A stretch of DNA of 64,000 bases, taken from NCBI GenBank assembly GCA_028753945.1, contig JAPNXP010000005.1:4650001-4714000 (forward strand), given 5' to 3'. The notes under the pieces were generated by a model, which was not told the origin of the DNA, did not search any database, and was given only the letters and a program-made list of their open reading frames with translations. How positions within the stretch are numbered: position 1 is the stretch's first letter; each line of letters starts with the position of its first letter. Made by a program: the position numbers and the translations under genes. This document shows positions 40,401-48,297 of the stretch, piece after piece. Source of the DNA: Hexactinellida sp. DTS-2022 (taxonomy: Eukaryota > Porifera > Hexactinellida).

Positions 40401-42746
40401 AAAAGAGGTGATAAAATTCTACACTGCCATATATTGTTCCCAAAATTAAAAAATTCGGATTCTACAGGTCAAAATATACAGGTTCACGTCAAAAAGTTCA
40501 GGAATATGTCAAAAATTAGGAAATTAGGGGCATAAAAGAATATGAAGGGTATGCAAGTACCCGGTGATCATATATTACTGTGGGAAATTGGACAGCAGAA
40601 TAATTCTGTTATTCTTCATAATAATGCGCCAGCTTCTTATCTATGCGTGGCATTTGTTTTCAACACTTTTACAATAATATATCATGAGTTATGACCAATT
40701 TATGACTATGGTTTTGTCTGTTTTGTCATATTTTCACACCTCAAGGCCCTCAAATATACAATAATGTATTATATAAAACACCAATTTGGTAATACAAATA
40801 TGGAAATAGCATTTGCGCACAAAATGAGACGTTACACAACACGATCCAATCATTATTCGATAAGTTATGGACTTTTGGGCCACAGAAGGGGGCAAAAAAT
40901 CTGACATTTCACACCTGTTGATATTTCAGAAACGCTTTGAGATAAAATGATAATAGGCATTAGAAAATACTGTAAATACCTGACTTTCTATACGTTGATA
41001 ATACATTTTAGGACTCTAGGTGTCACACTTTTTAACATGACCATATATGGTAATTTGATGTTCCCAATTTTGATGACGAAGCAAATTTTGTAACTCTTGA
41101 TCTCTGGACAGCAGAGACTAGCTCTAAAATTCTAGTCACATCATGATACTATTTCTTACTCATTGGATAACTTTTGGGATTATATTATAATTCGAATGAT
41201 GTGTTCTGATTTCAAATGCCAAATATGGTGGTGTCAAAGTGGCAATATGTTAAAAGGGTGACAAAAATCCAACTTCTGATCCAAATGAGATAGAGCTTTG
41301 CTCTAAATTGCTAAAAATAGTATAATTCAATTTCAAATGTCATTATCTATTTTATGCAGTTTAGGAACTCCTTTTCTTCGCACTTTCATATTCTGGACTC
41401 AGCCACTTCGACACAAATTAATTAAATGCTAATTATGAAGGTGTAAAAAAAGACCATTTGGGCATATGGATGTAAAAAAGAGAATTTTTATTCTAGAAAG
41501 TCAAACTTTTTTTTAAAATGCTCAGTATAAGTAGGCGCATGTTTTAAAAGACCTGAGTTTAGGCATTATAATACAAAAAAATTGAATTAGTATACATTTA
41601 ATGAAAAATAGTGGTTTTTTTTGACCAATTTCACAAAAATGACAATAACATAGAGTAGATTAAAGAAAAAGCATATTTCGAGATCTTTTAAAACATTGAG
41701 TATTGACTCAGGTATATTTTATAATTGACATGTTTCGGGCTAAAAACTAACATAAATTTTTTTTTTAATTCTTTGGCTAGTATGGATTAGGCCTATATTG
41801 ACATTGTCTAGTTCATAACTAAGGATATATACATAGTAGAACTCTAATATTTTCAGGGATATCTTAGATATATTAGTACTATCCAAAAACGCAATAAAAA
41901 CATTAGGTCGTCGGGTGTCAAAATATCAGTACTGAGCACCCTTAACACTTTGAGGTGATGATTTTGTGAATTCGATATTTCGTATGTTGGTTGGCGTTGG
42001 GCAAAGACCCAACATCCACAGAAAAAATGCTGACTCATCATCTATTATATTCTGCTGGAACTTGAATATCTATGTAATGAATTGAGCTAAAATGAAACTC
42101 CAACACTCTAAAAGGGTCGTTTCCTTCGAAACACCTTTCTGAAATGGTTTAACACCTTTATAGTGGCGATGACATTACAAAAAATCTAAAATTATAGCTG
42201 TGCCGATAGTATGTTCTTTTGGAATTTGGAGGCACTATCAAACCACCAAAAGAAAGTGCTTCAAAGGAATATGCTCTCGGCACTGCTATAATTTTAGATT
42301 TTTTTCTATATAATAAACACTTCTTTACTATGAATCGAATTTAAAATTTGACTGAACTGTAATATGTTGTGAATTTATATAAAGTGCTAGGTAGACCGTT
42401 TTAATTCTAACTCTAATTTAGGATATAAGCAGTTATTGTAACTAATAAGATTATAATACTTAGGAGTTCGTACTATTTTGAAACGAGCAAATCCAATTAC
42501 ACTCCACTTAATTGGGTCACTTTGTTCCGAGGGTATTTTGACCCAGTTTAAACCCAATTAATAAATTAAAATGAATTCTATAAATATTATAAAATGTCTC
42601 TTTAGGAATTGGTTACTAAAAAGCCCGAAATTTCCAAACACCAAGAACTGCTAACCTTCATAAAACAAACCGAAATTGATGTAAAGGACGAGGAATTCAA
42701 CAATTTCTTAACACTACACGGAGTGAGAAGTAATAAGAATTTCTGA
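28482..42746 (+). CDS. LIM-LIM-RGS-PX protein (ten exons, reconstructed)
   Basis: Exons 28482-29164, 30220-30604, 32005-32259, 35648-35748, 36014-36176, 36686-36914, 37197-37335, 37665-37767, 39542-39742 and 42606-42746; all phases fit and no internal stop appears, giving 799 aa. Residues 1-228 are polar and unrecognised (LKCPSPLSIY, LLWSRNKVPG). LIM1 runs from CRGC (233) with about 50 residues between its last two Cys pairs; LIM2 is 325-376 (CSGC...HWHHDCFRCSSC...CSRC). An RGS domain follows (about 505-650, SLASYNTIINSHEGRSLLIEY...FHRARDFVLNQVEKNIVKHFLKSS), then a PX domain (about 680-790, YEIQVQIGDYQFTVFRAYKQF). RGS domains act on G-alpha; PX domains bind phosphoinositides. I know no family with this order. 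The joins exon 1 to LIM and LIM to RGS are the least certain. Confidence 0.6.
29555..29782. repeat. pogo-like MITE with expanded 22-bp tandem array
   Basis: Begins ACAGTAGAACCTGTTAATAC. Positions 29606-29738 hold six tandem units of about 22 bp, of the form TCCGTTATACACAAGTTGAT, differing by one to three bases. The element continues to about 29782, where a hAT-like MITE is inserted. In intron 1 of the LIM-RGS-PX gene. Confidence 0.75.
29783..29974 (+). mobile_element. hAT-like MITE with exact 8-bp duplication
   Basis: Starts CAGGGTATTATACAGGACTA and ends CTCCTGGATAAAACCCTG. GTTATAGA flanks both sides (29775-29782 and 29975-29982). It is inserted at the end of the preceding pogo-like MITE. 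Confidence 0.85.
29986..30175. mobile_element. pogo-like MITE, CTCCGCTTAATAGAGCC family
   Basis: ACAGTCAACTCCGCTTAATA at the left and TTAAGCTGAGTTAACTGTA at the right. (C/G)GTTAATCGG and GCTTAATCGGGTCAAAA motifs alternate four times inside. It ends 44 bp before the LIM exon acceptor. Confidence 0.88.
30627..30814. mobile_element. pogo-like MITE, CTCCGCTTAATAGAGCC family
   Basis: Close copy of 29986-30175, with ends ACAGTCAACTCCGCTTAATA / TATTAAGCGGAGTTGACTGT. It starts 22 bp after the 5' splice site of the LIM exon. Confidence 0.9.
30822..30981. mobile_element. pogo-like MITE, GGATGCCGGTTATATGCAC family
   Basis: ACAGTGGATGCCGGTTATAT to TTATACCCGGTATCTACTGT. It follows the previous MITE by only 7 bp. 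Confidence 0.85.
31001..31167. mobile_element. pogo-like MITE, CGAAATCGGGGTTTTTTGCC family
   Basis: ACAGTCGAAATCGGGGTTTT and its inverse at the right end (CCCCGATTTCGACTGTA). GGAGGCAAAAAAACCC is repeated inside. Third pogo-like element in a row within one intron. Confidence 0.85.
31736..31830. repeat. pogo-like MITE, GTTATAACCAAG family, partial
   Basis: TGAACTCCCGTTATAACCAA with five TATCCGGATATAACGAA-type motifs. The left ACAG end is missing and the right end runs into another MITE. Confidence 0.6.
31831..31982. repeat. GTAGACCGTCTA-family MITE
   Basis: Contains CCATAGACGGCAGGGCTTTTGG and several (T)AGACNGT / ACCGTC motifs. Relatives are at 53908-54045 and 62785-62926. It ends about 20 bp before the third exon of the LIM-RGS-PX gene. 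Confidence 0.6.
32285..32473. mobile_element. pogo-like MITE, CTCCGCTTAATAGAGCC family
   Basis: ACAGTCGACTCCGCTTAATA to TAAGCGGAGTCAACTGTA. It starts 24 bp after a splice donor. Confidence 0.88.
32474..33516. other. intron DNA, nothing recognised
   Basis: Inside intron 3 of the LIM-RGS-PX gene, before the 3' end of ANKRD60. AT-rich, with no repeat family or exon that I can support. Confidence 0.4.
33517..35112 (-). CDS. ANKRD60: ankyrin repeat protein ANKRD60-like (two exons, nested)
   Basis: Exons on the minus strand 35112-34309 and 34062-33517 join in phase 0 (donor GTACGT, acceptor TTGTTAG), giving 449 aa. The N-terminus (about 10-90) looks ubiquitin-like (TYSIRIVLPQGEVIELNN...YRLSYLDKADLLD). 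Two to three ankyrin repeats follow (about 115-195: LFIAAHRGHSRLLERILRL, NWSALHAAARANQW, QGKTALDLSRIH). Exon 2 adds a WFDPQRAKEF stretch and a long charged coiled coil (MKLEEEMRMQIKQQ...DLREKELNEKEE). This order is that of ANKRD60, a poorly studied protein; no function is established. The whole gene lies in an intron of the LIM-RGS-PX gene on the opposite strand. Confidence 0.82.
35133..35313. repeat. pogo-like MITE, CTCGTTAATACGAATACC family
   Basis: TTCTCGTTAATACGAATACC at the left and GGTATTCGTATTCAACGAGA at the right. It lies about 20 bp upstream of the ANKRD60 start codon, in its promoter region. Confidence 0.75.
35944..35999. mobile_element. 56-bp minimal pogo-like MITE
   Basis: ACAGTCAACTCCCGTTATAA, a few bases, then TTATAACGGGAGTTGACTGT: almost only the two inverted ends of the 8898-9056 family. 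It lies 14 bp before a splice acceptor of the LIM-RGS-PX gene. Confidence 0.85.
36213..36427. repeat. pogo-like MITE with AAATGAACACCT motifs
   Basis: Starts ACAGTATACTCTCGTTAATT and ends GTTTTACTGTA. Six (A)AA(A/G)TGAACA motifs recur in both orientations (GTGTTCACTTT near the end). Confidence 0.65.
36432..36600. repeat. pogo-like MITE, decayed, TACGAACAAAT subfamily
   Basis: GGATAAGGCGAAATATCGGT to ATTCGTACTATCGAGAGTCTACTGTA. Best relatives: 7440-7640, 51196-51325 and 56868-57013. Confidence 0.6.
37362..37452 (+). repeat. TATCGGCCAACACC-family MITE, short copy
   Basis: TTATCGGTCAACACCTTTTC to GTGTTGCCCGATATATAA; it abuts the pogo-like MITE at 37453. Confidence 0.65.
37453..37615. mobile_element. 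pogo-like MITE, CTCGTTAATACGAA family
   Basis: ACAGTAGAACCTCGTTAATA to TTCGTACTAACGAGATTTTA. Shares GAAAAGGCTTTGAAAGGGAC (inverse) with 48076-48261. Confidence 0.85.
37843..37907. repeat. pogo-like MITE fragment
   Basis: GGATGAGGCGAACAAAATTT to CGAAAATCGACTGTAAG; right half only. Confidence 0.5.
38000..38130 (+). repeat. TATCGGCCAACACC-family MITE
   Basis: TTTATCGGCCAACATGCAACACC to GGTGTTGGTCGAAATATAAG, with the core AAAACCCGGCTTCACAAAAG. Confidence 0.8.
38152..39217 (-). pseudogene. 7TM-like membrane protein, broken frame, nested in intron
   Basis: On the minus strand, open segments 39217-38996, about 39016-38814, 38807-38484 and 38541-38152 lie in shifting frames but are consistently hydrophobic. 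In order they supply about seven membrane helices: ILILISNILGGIDTIVLLILF, LLLWLLLVEVLYFLTY, LEILCILLLYSRMW, LAIISTVYWVATLILYMV, GYAVIMISSQIFIVILI, LLNLIAAFQLQISNCLI and FAVFIIQELCLCIFFLLM. A basic tail (RREKKRQW) follows, as in a receptor. One frame change could be explained by a roughly 80-bp intron (GTATCA...AAAGAGAG); the others need frameshifts, and one stop is in frame. It is either a decaying receptor gene or one with tiny introns I could not place. The family is not recognised. It lies within a LIM-RGS-PX intron. Confidence 0.45.
39743..42605. other. 2.9-kb intron, mostly unidentified DNA
   Basis: Last intron of the LIM-RGS-PX gene. About 39960-42060 has no inverted ends that I can see, no ORF of note and no match to the other families; it differs from the rest of the window in being free of recognisable MITEs. 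A CTGTGCCGA-family MITE occupies 42150-42306. A possible pogo-like remnant lies at about 42490-42560 (ACTCCACTTAATTGGGTCAC). Confidence 0.45.
42150..42306. repeat. CTGTGCCGAC-family MITE, copy 1 of 3
   Basis: Shares AACACCTTTATAGTG, AAATCTAAAATTATAGCTGTG and GGAGGCACTAT with 47027-47190 and 55787-55931. The subterminal repeats are inverted (ATAGCTGTGCCGAT..CTCGGCACTGCTAT). Confidence 0.8.
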
Positions 42747-43455
42747 GCCAAAAACAGAATTTTAATGTTGTACCTTTTTATTATTCCTTGTAATGTTGAT
42801 GTCGCCTTTTAATTACTTTATTTTATATCGTTGTACTTTATTTTTAAAATTTCATTTTAACTTATTAAGTAGTTTGTTAATCTGCTTTTGAAAATGTTTT
42901 ATTCCAGTCAATGTTTTCTTTTAGAATGCTTATTTTAAGTACATCTCTATTTACTGTTTCTGTTAGTTTGATTTATTACTTACTTGCATTGAAAATTAGA
43001 AATTCAGTATACACAGTCGGCCAAAGTACGTTAAATATAATTTGAATAATTTAATATCCAAACATATGGATAACGAACTGTAAACTATACATAGTGCAGT
43101 GAACTCTCGTTATAACTAAGTGCTTGGGACCTGTAAATTCCTTCGTTATATCCGGATATTCGTTATAAGGGGATATTAATTAATGCATTTAGTACTCTGG
43201 GAGAAATATCCATTTTGTTATAAATGGTTATTTCGTTATATCCGACTTGGTTATAACGGTATCCCAATATGCTAAATTGGGCATAACCTTCTGAAATATT
43301 TTGTAGTAATATTCAGAAAACTAATTTCGCAGTTATTTTCTTATTTTAATACGTATAGTATACCTAATTATCTACAAATCTCAATACTCGACATTACTCT
43401 ATATAATATCCGTAATATACACACTCGTATAATCAGCTGTCCACTGTACATGTAC
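42747..43455. other. intergenic between convergent genes
   Basis: Spacer between the 3' ends of the LIM-RGS-PX gene and DMC1. It contains a pogo-like MITE at 43096-43262; the rest is unremarkable AT-rich DNA. Confidence 0.6.
43096..43262. mobile_element. pogo-like MITE, CTCGTTATAACTAAG family
   Basis: GCAGTGAACTCTCGTTATAA on the left, CCGACTTGGTTATAACGG on the right; the last bases of the right end are changed. Very similar to 8898-9056 and 61850-62050. Confidence 0.8.
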
Positions 43456-44463
43456 TCAGCACTCTTTAGCGTCTGCGACTCCCCCCAATGTAATAGCGTA
43501 GCTTGCCTCGTTCTCTGGCATGTCGGGACTGTCGTATATCTTCGCTATTCTAATCTCGCCTCTCCCTTTTCGTAAGCTTAGACGCGTGGTGGACGCGTGA
43601 GCTAAAATGTGTCCTCCAATGGGTTTCTTTGGGTCGGCCTGAAATGACATGGTAGCGCCTGGATCAGCTGTCATTTGGTTTGTGATGAAAATCGCGACAT
43701 TGTATTCCTCAGATATTTTCTGTAGGCGTGAGAGCATTTGAGCTAACTTCTGCTGTCTGTCTGCTAGCTCGCCTCTCCCACTGAAATCCACACGGAACAG
43801 TGCCATTACCGAGTCTATGATGAGCAGCTTGAATATCCCTGGTTCATCATGGAATTTGGAAGCCACATTATCAATGAGCTCCATTTGGTGCTCACTAGTA
43901 TATGCCCGGGCGTATAATACGTTATCTAGCATTGCGCTGTGGTCAAGACTGAATCTGTCTGCGATGTCTTTAAGTCGATCGGGTCGAAATGTGTTTTCTG
44001 TGTCGATAAACACTACTTTCCCGCCTCCATACCCTTTGGCTCCTGGCAGCTGAGCTGTGACACACAGTGTGTGGGAAATCTGCGTTTTGCCAGTTCGGAA
44101 TTCCCCGAACGCTTCAGTTATTCCCATACTCTCGATTCCACCCCCACAGAGCTTATCTAGCTCGATAGACCCTGTGGTTATACGGAAAACTTGTTTCCTT
44201 TTGTCGCAGTAGACTAGAGCAGTCAGGAAATCTTCGCTGCATATCTTAGAAACTGCTTCTTTGATTTTGTCAACTTTTGCATCTGATAAACCTTTGATAT
44301 TCGCTAGTTTTTTGCGAGTTGTCATTTGTACTCCTTTCACAGTGCAAATGCCAGCTGTTTTTAGCTTCTTCAGGTCTGCGAGGTTCACTCCGTAATTCTG
44401 TAGCATTTCTACATCTTGATAATCCACATCGTTTCCTTCGTCACTACGTATAGACTGTTCCAT
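43456..44463 (-). CDS. DMC1: meiotic recombinase DMC1
   Basis: Intronless, 335 aa (human 340). The N-terminal HhH domain ([40 protein letters not shown]) is followed by the RecA core with Walker A GEFRTGKT (about 118-125), ATPase stretches [15 protein letters not shown] and [16 protein letters not shown], loop L1 [17 protein letters not shown] and loop L2 region [25 protein letters not shown]. The conserved [11 protein letters not shown]...DPKKPIGGH and the YSEKR-like segment distinguish DMC1 from RAD51. It forms the filament for strand exchange between homologues in meiosis. RAD51D lies 4 kb away. I see no break, so it is probably functional. Confidence 0.95.
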   Translation of the reverse strand: MEQSIRSDEGNDVDYQDVEMLQNYGVNLADLKKLKTAGICTVKGVQMTTRKKLANIKGLSDAKVDKIKEAVSKICSEDFLTALVYCDKRKQVFRITTGSIELDKLCGGGIESMGITEAFGEFRTGKTQISHTLCVTAQLPGAKGYGGGKVVFIDTENTFRPDRLKDIADRFSLDHSAMLDNVLYARAYTSEHQMELIDNVASKFHDEPGIFKLLIIDSVMALFRVDFSGRGELADRQQKLAQMLSRLQKISEEYNVAIFITNQMTADPGATMSFQADPKKPIGGHILAHASTTRLSLRKGRGEIRIAKIYDSPDMPENEASYAITLGGVADAKEC

Positions 44464-44746
44464 TGATAATGTATCTAGTTTGATTTTTCTGAGATTATGC
44501 AGAGTTTGCTATTTATTATAACCAGGACCATTCAGATTCATCCTAACTCAAATGCAGCTGAATTTCACAATGTTCTATTTTAAAGTTTGAAATAATTCAA
44601 GATTATGTGCAAGTTTATTCATTTACATATAAATCTGACTTAGTTAGAAGGGAAATCACTATAAATACTAATAATCGTGTTTTTTTTACAAAATACATAA
44701 TCTAGATTCTAGAGTTATACAATACGTATATTTCCTGTGTGTGGTA

Positions 44747-46132
44747 TTACTCTTCAGAAGTCCAATTGAACCCGTGTGCAGGGGACCGTATCTGGTTGTG
44801 TTTGACATAAAACGAGAATATCCATTTGAAATAGTTGACTCGATTGTGGACATTTCTCGAACTAAGCGCGCCATAGATTAGATTTACAGGGAATAGATTG
44901 TATATCGGGTCTCTGCCCAAATAGAATTGGCTCCCTTCTAAAACAGATCTTGCTACAACACTCTGTCCCAACTCCGTTATCATATCTTCTCTGCAAACAC
45001 GTAATCGTATAGGAATACCAATGTGTCTCCATCTAATGCTAAACAGTGGAATCGCCTTTGGAAACCCGACTGCATCATCTTTCTCATCAAATTCAATACG
45101 AATACATTGCACCCTTCTGTCATTCATTATTTGTACGAACCGATCGCCCCCTGCTCTAGGCGATGCGAACAGAACTAGCTTTACTTTATCAGAATCTGTT
45201 CTTACACACAAATCTAAAGCAGCACACTGTGCTAATGCACCACCCAAACTAACGCCTGTTATAATAATCTTGTTGTATTGGGAAATACCATTTGTATGTA
45301 CAAACTCTAAGAGTTGATTGCGAATAGAACTCCTATTACTCACTCTGTTGTTAGAGCAATACGCACCATACCATAGACCTCTTATTACATTAACACCAGG
45401 TGTATAATCAGTGCTGTCTCGACTGTTCACATACCTATTCAACACATGGTTACCAGGGTACATCTCAACTCTCTCCCAGCAGCAGAAATTCCAAATGGCG
45501 GATTCCACAATCCCAGTTGTTTCTCTGAATGCAATATAAAGCACTTTGCCAGCTGGCCCATCCGGGTTGTCTGTGCCGTTTGTGAGTATTATCCCCGTGT
45601 TAACCATTCTACCGCCATCTCCCTTAAACCCAAATGTTGCATAGCAACGAGTCTGATCCAAGCGCTGCAAAAGAATGTATTTATTCGCGGGGAAAAAATA
45701 TGATGGAATTGAGTAGTTTTGTTTCCAGTGTCCATGGTGTTTCATACTCCATTGGAAGAGAGGATTTGAGGCTGGGTGTCCTAACCCCATAGCGGGGTCC
45801 TTCTTATAATATCCCCAATCAGTACGAGTATTGTTAAACAGCCATGGATAGTTAAAGTGTGTCCAACTACGTATCTCCCAGTAGCGTAGAATATCTCTAG
45901 TGAATGCAGGTAGGTTGTTTTTGATGTTATGAATAACTGGCATGTACATAGCAGTAATATTCTCACCCGTCTCGTCAATTATCGGCTGATTTATTTCCTG
46001 TAGAGATTCCAAATACTCTCTATTTTCTATTGTTTCATAGCGAGCTTCAGCCATTTGTTTCCTTTTATGAGAATTAATAAAACTAATATGACACATTTGG
46101 AAACGCTTATTTATCCCATCCCTCCATACCAT
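44747..46132 (-). CDS. class-3 lipase-like alpha/beta hydrolase
   Basis: Intronless, 461 aa, or 435 aa if the better-placed ATG at 46054 (context ACAAATGG, MAEARYE) is used. The centre resembles the fungal-lipase-type (class 3) domain: YIAFRET near the oxyanion region, IIITGVSLGGALAQCAAL with the nucleophile elbow GVSLG (about 291-295), then LVLFASPRAGGDRF, and FDEKDDAVGFP as a candidate Asp region; a likely His is in the RWRHIG stretch. No signal peptide is evident. Substrate is probably an acylglycerol or phospholipid, inferred from fold only. The same orientation as DMC1 (280 bp downstream) and FAHD1 (81 bp upstream) means it is closely packed. Confidence 0.75.
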   Translation of the reverse strand: MVWRDGINKRFQMCHISFINSHKRKQMAEARYETIENREYLESLQEINQPIIDETGENITAMYMPVIHNIKNNLPAFTRDILRYWEIRSWTHFNYPWLFNNTRTDWGYYKKDPAMGLGHPASNPLFQWSMKHHGHWKQNYSIPSYFFPANKYILLQRLDQTRCYATFGFKGDGGRMVNTGIILTNGTDNPDGPAGKVLYIAFRETTGIVESAIWNFCCWERVEMYPGNHVLNRYVNSRDSTDYTPGVNVIRGLWYGAYCSNNRVSNRSSIRNQLLEFVHTNGISQYNKIIITGVSLGGALAQCAALDLCVRTDSDKVKLVLFASPRAGGDRFVQIMNDRRVQCIRIEFDEKDDAVGFPKAIPLFSIRWRHIGIPIRLRVCREDMITELGQSVVARSVLEGSQFYLGRDPIYNLFPVNLIYGALSSRNVHNRVNYFKWIFSFYVKHNQIRSPAHGFNWTSEE

Positions 46133-46213
46133 AAATGCGAATAATACTACATATTAATAAATACGTATTATAGTAAATAGGCAGATAGATTGTACATTGA
46201 TTTTAGTTTATTT

Positions 46214-46876
46214 CTATTTTTCTCCGACAACCTCGAATCCCATTTCGAACGAGTCCCCGATCCCAGCAGTGATCCTCTGTCCCACTTTAACAGGTCCCAC
46301 CCCTTCAGGTGTCCCCGTTAGAATTACGTCACACGCCTCTAGTGTGAATCTATCACTCACATAACTTATCACATAAGGGATAGGAAATATCATATCTTTC
46401 GTGCACCCACTCTGTACTAAAGTATCATCCACTTTAAGCCAGATTGCAGCATTATGTGGGTCGGGTATAATAGCATCGGTTAGTAGAGGGCTAACGGGAC
46501 AGAATGTGTCCATTCCTTTCGCAACAGACCACGGATTACCCTCTGTTTTAGCTGCGCTCTGCAAATCTCTAGCAGTCATATCAATAGCTAACACAAACCC
46601 GCCGATATACTGCATTGCCTCTGCAACAGGAATGTTCTTACCGCTGCGTCCTATTACAATGCCTAGCTCTATTTCGTGATGCAGGTTGCTACTCAGTTTG
46701 GGGTACACTATAGGGCTCCCTTGTGTGACGTAGGAGGTAGTGGGCTTGAGGAATAGGATGGGCTCAGTGGGGGCTGAAATGCCCATCTCCGCAGCGTGAG
46801 CTTTGTAATTGCGTCCCACACATATTATCTTTCTGCCTAGCGATACAAACTTGCTAATATCCACTGTTGATTTCAT
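46214..46876 (-). CDS. FAHD1: FAHD1 acylpyruvase / oxaloacetate decarboxylase
   Basis: Intronless, 220 aa (human 221). Fumarylacetoacetase-fold enzyme of mitochondria. The catalytic lid pair His27/Glu30 lies in GRNYKAHAAEMG. The metal ligands Glu68 and Glu70 lie in HHEIELG and Asp99 in LAIDMTARD, all shifted by three from human FAHD1. LTGTPEGVGPV near the end is also conserved. It hydrolyses acylpyruvates and decarboxylates oxaloacetate. It lies head-to-head with TIMMDC1, with 488 bp between, so the two may share a promoter region. Confidence 0.93.
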   Translation of the reverse strand: MKSTVDISKFVSLGRKIICVGRNYKAHAAEMGISAPTEPILFLKPTTSYVTQGSPIVYPKLSSNLHHEIELGIVIGRSGKNIPVAEAMQYIGGFVLAIDMTARDLQSAAKTEGNPWSVAKGMDTFCPVSPLLTDAIIPDPHNAAIWLKVDDTLVQSGCTKDMIFPIPYVISYVSDRFTLEACDVILTGTPEGVGPVKVGQRITAGIGDSFEMGFEVVGEK

Positions 46877-47364
46877 TTGAGTCTAGTTATTATTGGAAAG
46901 CAGTATGTTATTTTAATGTTGCATCATGCAGTGACAAATACAGTTGTTAGACTATAACTTTTTTCATATATATCATGGTTTTATTGCTTTTGTGCGTATT
47001 TGCATTTGAGTCGACTGTACGTAGTGAAAAATCTAAAATTACAGCTGTGCCGACAGCATGTTCCTTTGGAGCACTATACTATTTGGTGGTTGGTGGATTC
47101 ATAGTGCCTCCAAAAGAAAATATTATCGGCACAGCTTAAATTTTAGATTTTTGTTATGTCATCATCACTATAAAGGTGTTAAATAGGTTAATCTTATCTG
47201 TATTGATTTATTTTATCTTATCTGTATATTTTTGTTTAAATATTAAGTTGGCATTCCACTGTAACGCTAATAGGAACTAGTCTCTATAATTTGCCTCGAT
47301 TATATTTATATTATACGCTACTACTAATTAGCCGCATAGCGAAATATGTATAATCTACAATGAA
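46877..47364. other. divergent promoter region with a MITE
   Basis: Between FAHD1 (minus) and TIMMDC1 (plus), both mitochondrial genes. A CTGTGCCGAC-family MITE takes up 47027-47190, about a third of it. Confidence 0.6.
47027..47190. repeat. CTGTGCCGAC-family MITE, copy 2 of 3
   Basis: AAAATCTAAAATTACAGCTG..ATCGGCACAGC..TTTAGATTTTTGTTATGTCA..CTATAAAGGTGTTAAAT. Inserted between two divergent genes. Confidence 0.8.
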
Positions 47365-47931
47365 ATGGAAACAGAGGTAAAACCAGAGAACCCCAATTGG
47401 GAGCGTGTTAAATCTCGGCTCTCCCCTTACCGCAACAAATATCCAACCCGTGAAATGACACAGTGGTCTCTCAATGTCCTATGCACTACTGTTGTAGTCG
47501 GTTTGCTAGGCGGTAGGATTGGTGGGAGATTCCTGAAAGATAGGTTTATACACTACAGCAAAGCCCAGGTGTACCATACGGCGGTGGACGCACACCGAAG
47601 AATGCATTCGTACTCAGTTAGAGGCGCAGTGAACCTAGGTTCTAAATGGGCCTGGAAAGTAGGCGTGTTCACTGCAGTGTATTCCGGTGTAGAGATCTCC
47701 CTTAGTGTGTATCGAGATAGGAGAGACATTCTGAACTATATGTGTGCCGGCGCCGTGGCTGGCCCACTGTTCTACGTGGTGAGAGGAGTACGGCCTATGA
47801 TAGGAGGGGCGTTTATGGGTATCGTACTGTCGGTACCCCTGGGCATGGTAGCGTGGGTGCTAGAGTCTATTATTGACTGGACGCAGGGAGGGAAAGATAA
47901 GGCTATGGAAGATACAGAGATCTCAGATTGA
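47365..47931 (+). CDS. TIMMDC1: TIMMDC1-like complex I assembly factor
   Basis: Intronless, 188 aa. Tim17/Tim22/Tim23-type protein with about four membrane helices, each Gly-rich (VVVGLLGGRIGGRFL, GVFTAVYSGVEISLSVYRDRRDILNYMCAGAVAGPLFYVVRGVRPMIGGAFMGIVL). YRDRRDILNYMCAGAVAGPL is the signature loop. TIMMDC1 sits in the mitochondrial inner membrane and helps assemble the membrane arm of complex I. It is shorter than human TIMMDC1 (285 aa), mainly at the ends. Confidence 0.82.
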   Translation: METEVKPENPNWERVKSRLSPYRNKYPTREMTQWSLNVLCTTVVVGLLGGRIGGRFLKDRFIHYSKAQVYHTAVDAHRRMHSYSVRGAVNLGSKWAWKVGVFTAVYSGVEISLSVYRDRRDILNYMCAGAVAGPLFYVVRGVRPMIGGAFMGIVLSVPLGMVAWVLESIIDWTQGGKDKAMEDTEISD

Positions 47932-48297
47932 TATTGTCAATATTATCACTTCGGGTTTTGGGATGCAAGATGTATTGAAGATATGCTATGGTGTTACTAG
48001 TTAGTAATATTAATAATTCGATTTTAATTAAAACTACTTTCTACTTTGATCCTAGAAAAATAATTTTATATACGTACAGTAGAACCTCGTTAGTACGACT
48101 TACGAACACCAGGGGACCGTCAAAATTCGTTCGCCTTATCCGGAATTCATATTTTTAACAAATATCGTTTGTATTGAAAAGGCTTTGAAAGGGACTGAAA
48201 TAGTATTCGTATAACCGGAATTTCGTACTAACCATGTTCGTATTAACGAGGTTCTACTGTATTATCAATGAAGTTATATCATAATAGATATTGATAG
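47932..48297. other. spacer, half of it a MITE
   Basis: 366 bp between TIMMDC1 and RAD51D. A pogo-like MITE covers 48076-48261 and stops 36 bp before the RAD51D start codon, so the RAD51D promoter or leader lies largely in the element. Confidence 0.65.
48076..48261. mobile_element. pogo-like MITE, CTCGTTAGTACGAC family, at RAD51D promoter
   Basis: Ends ACAGTAGAACCTCGTTAGTA and TATTAACGAGGTTCTACTGTA, well conserved. It shares the internal GAAAAGGCTTTGAAAGGGAC with the inverse of 37453-37615. Confidence 0.9.

Noticed and set aside
44747-46876. Operon of lipase, FAHD1 and DMC1
   Set aside because: Same strand and close spacing, but nothing (no spliced leader or shared transcript signal) shows co-transcription; close packing is general here.
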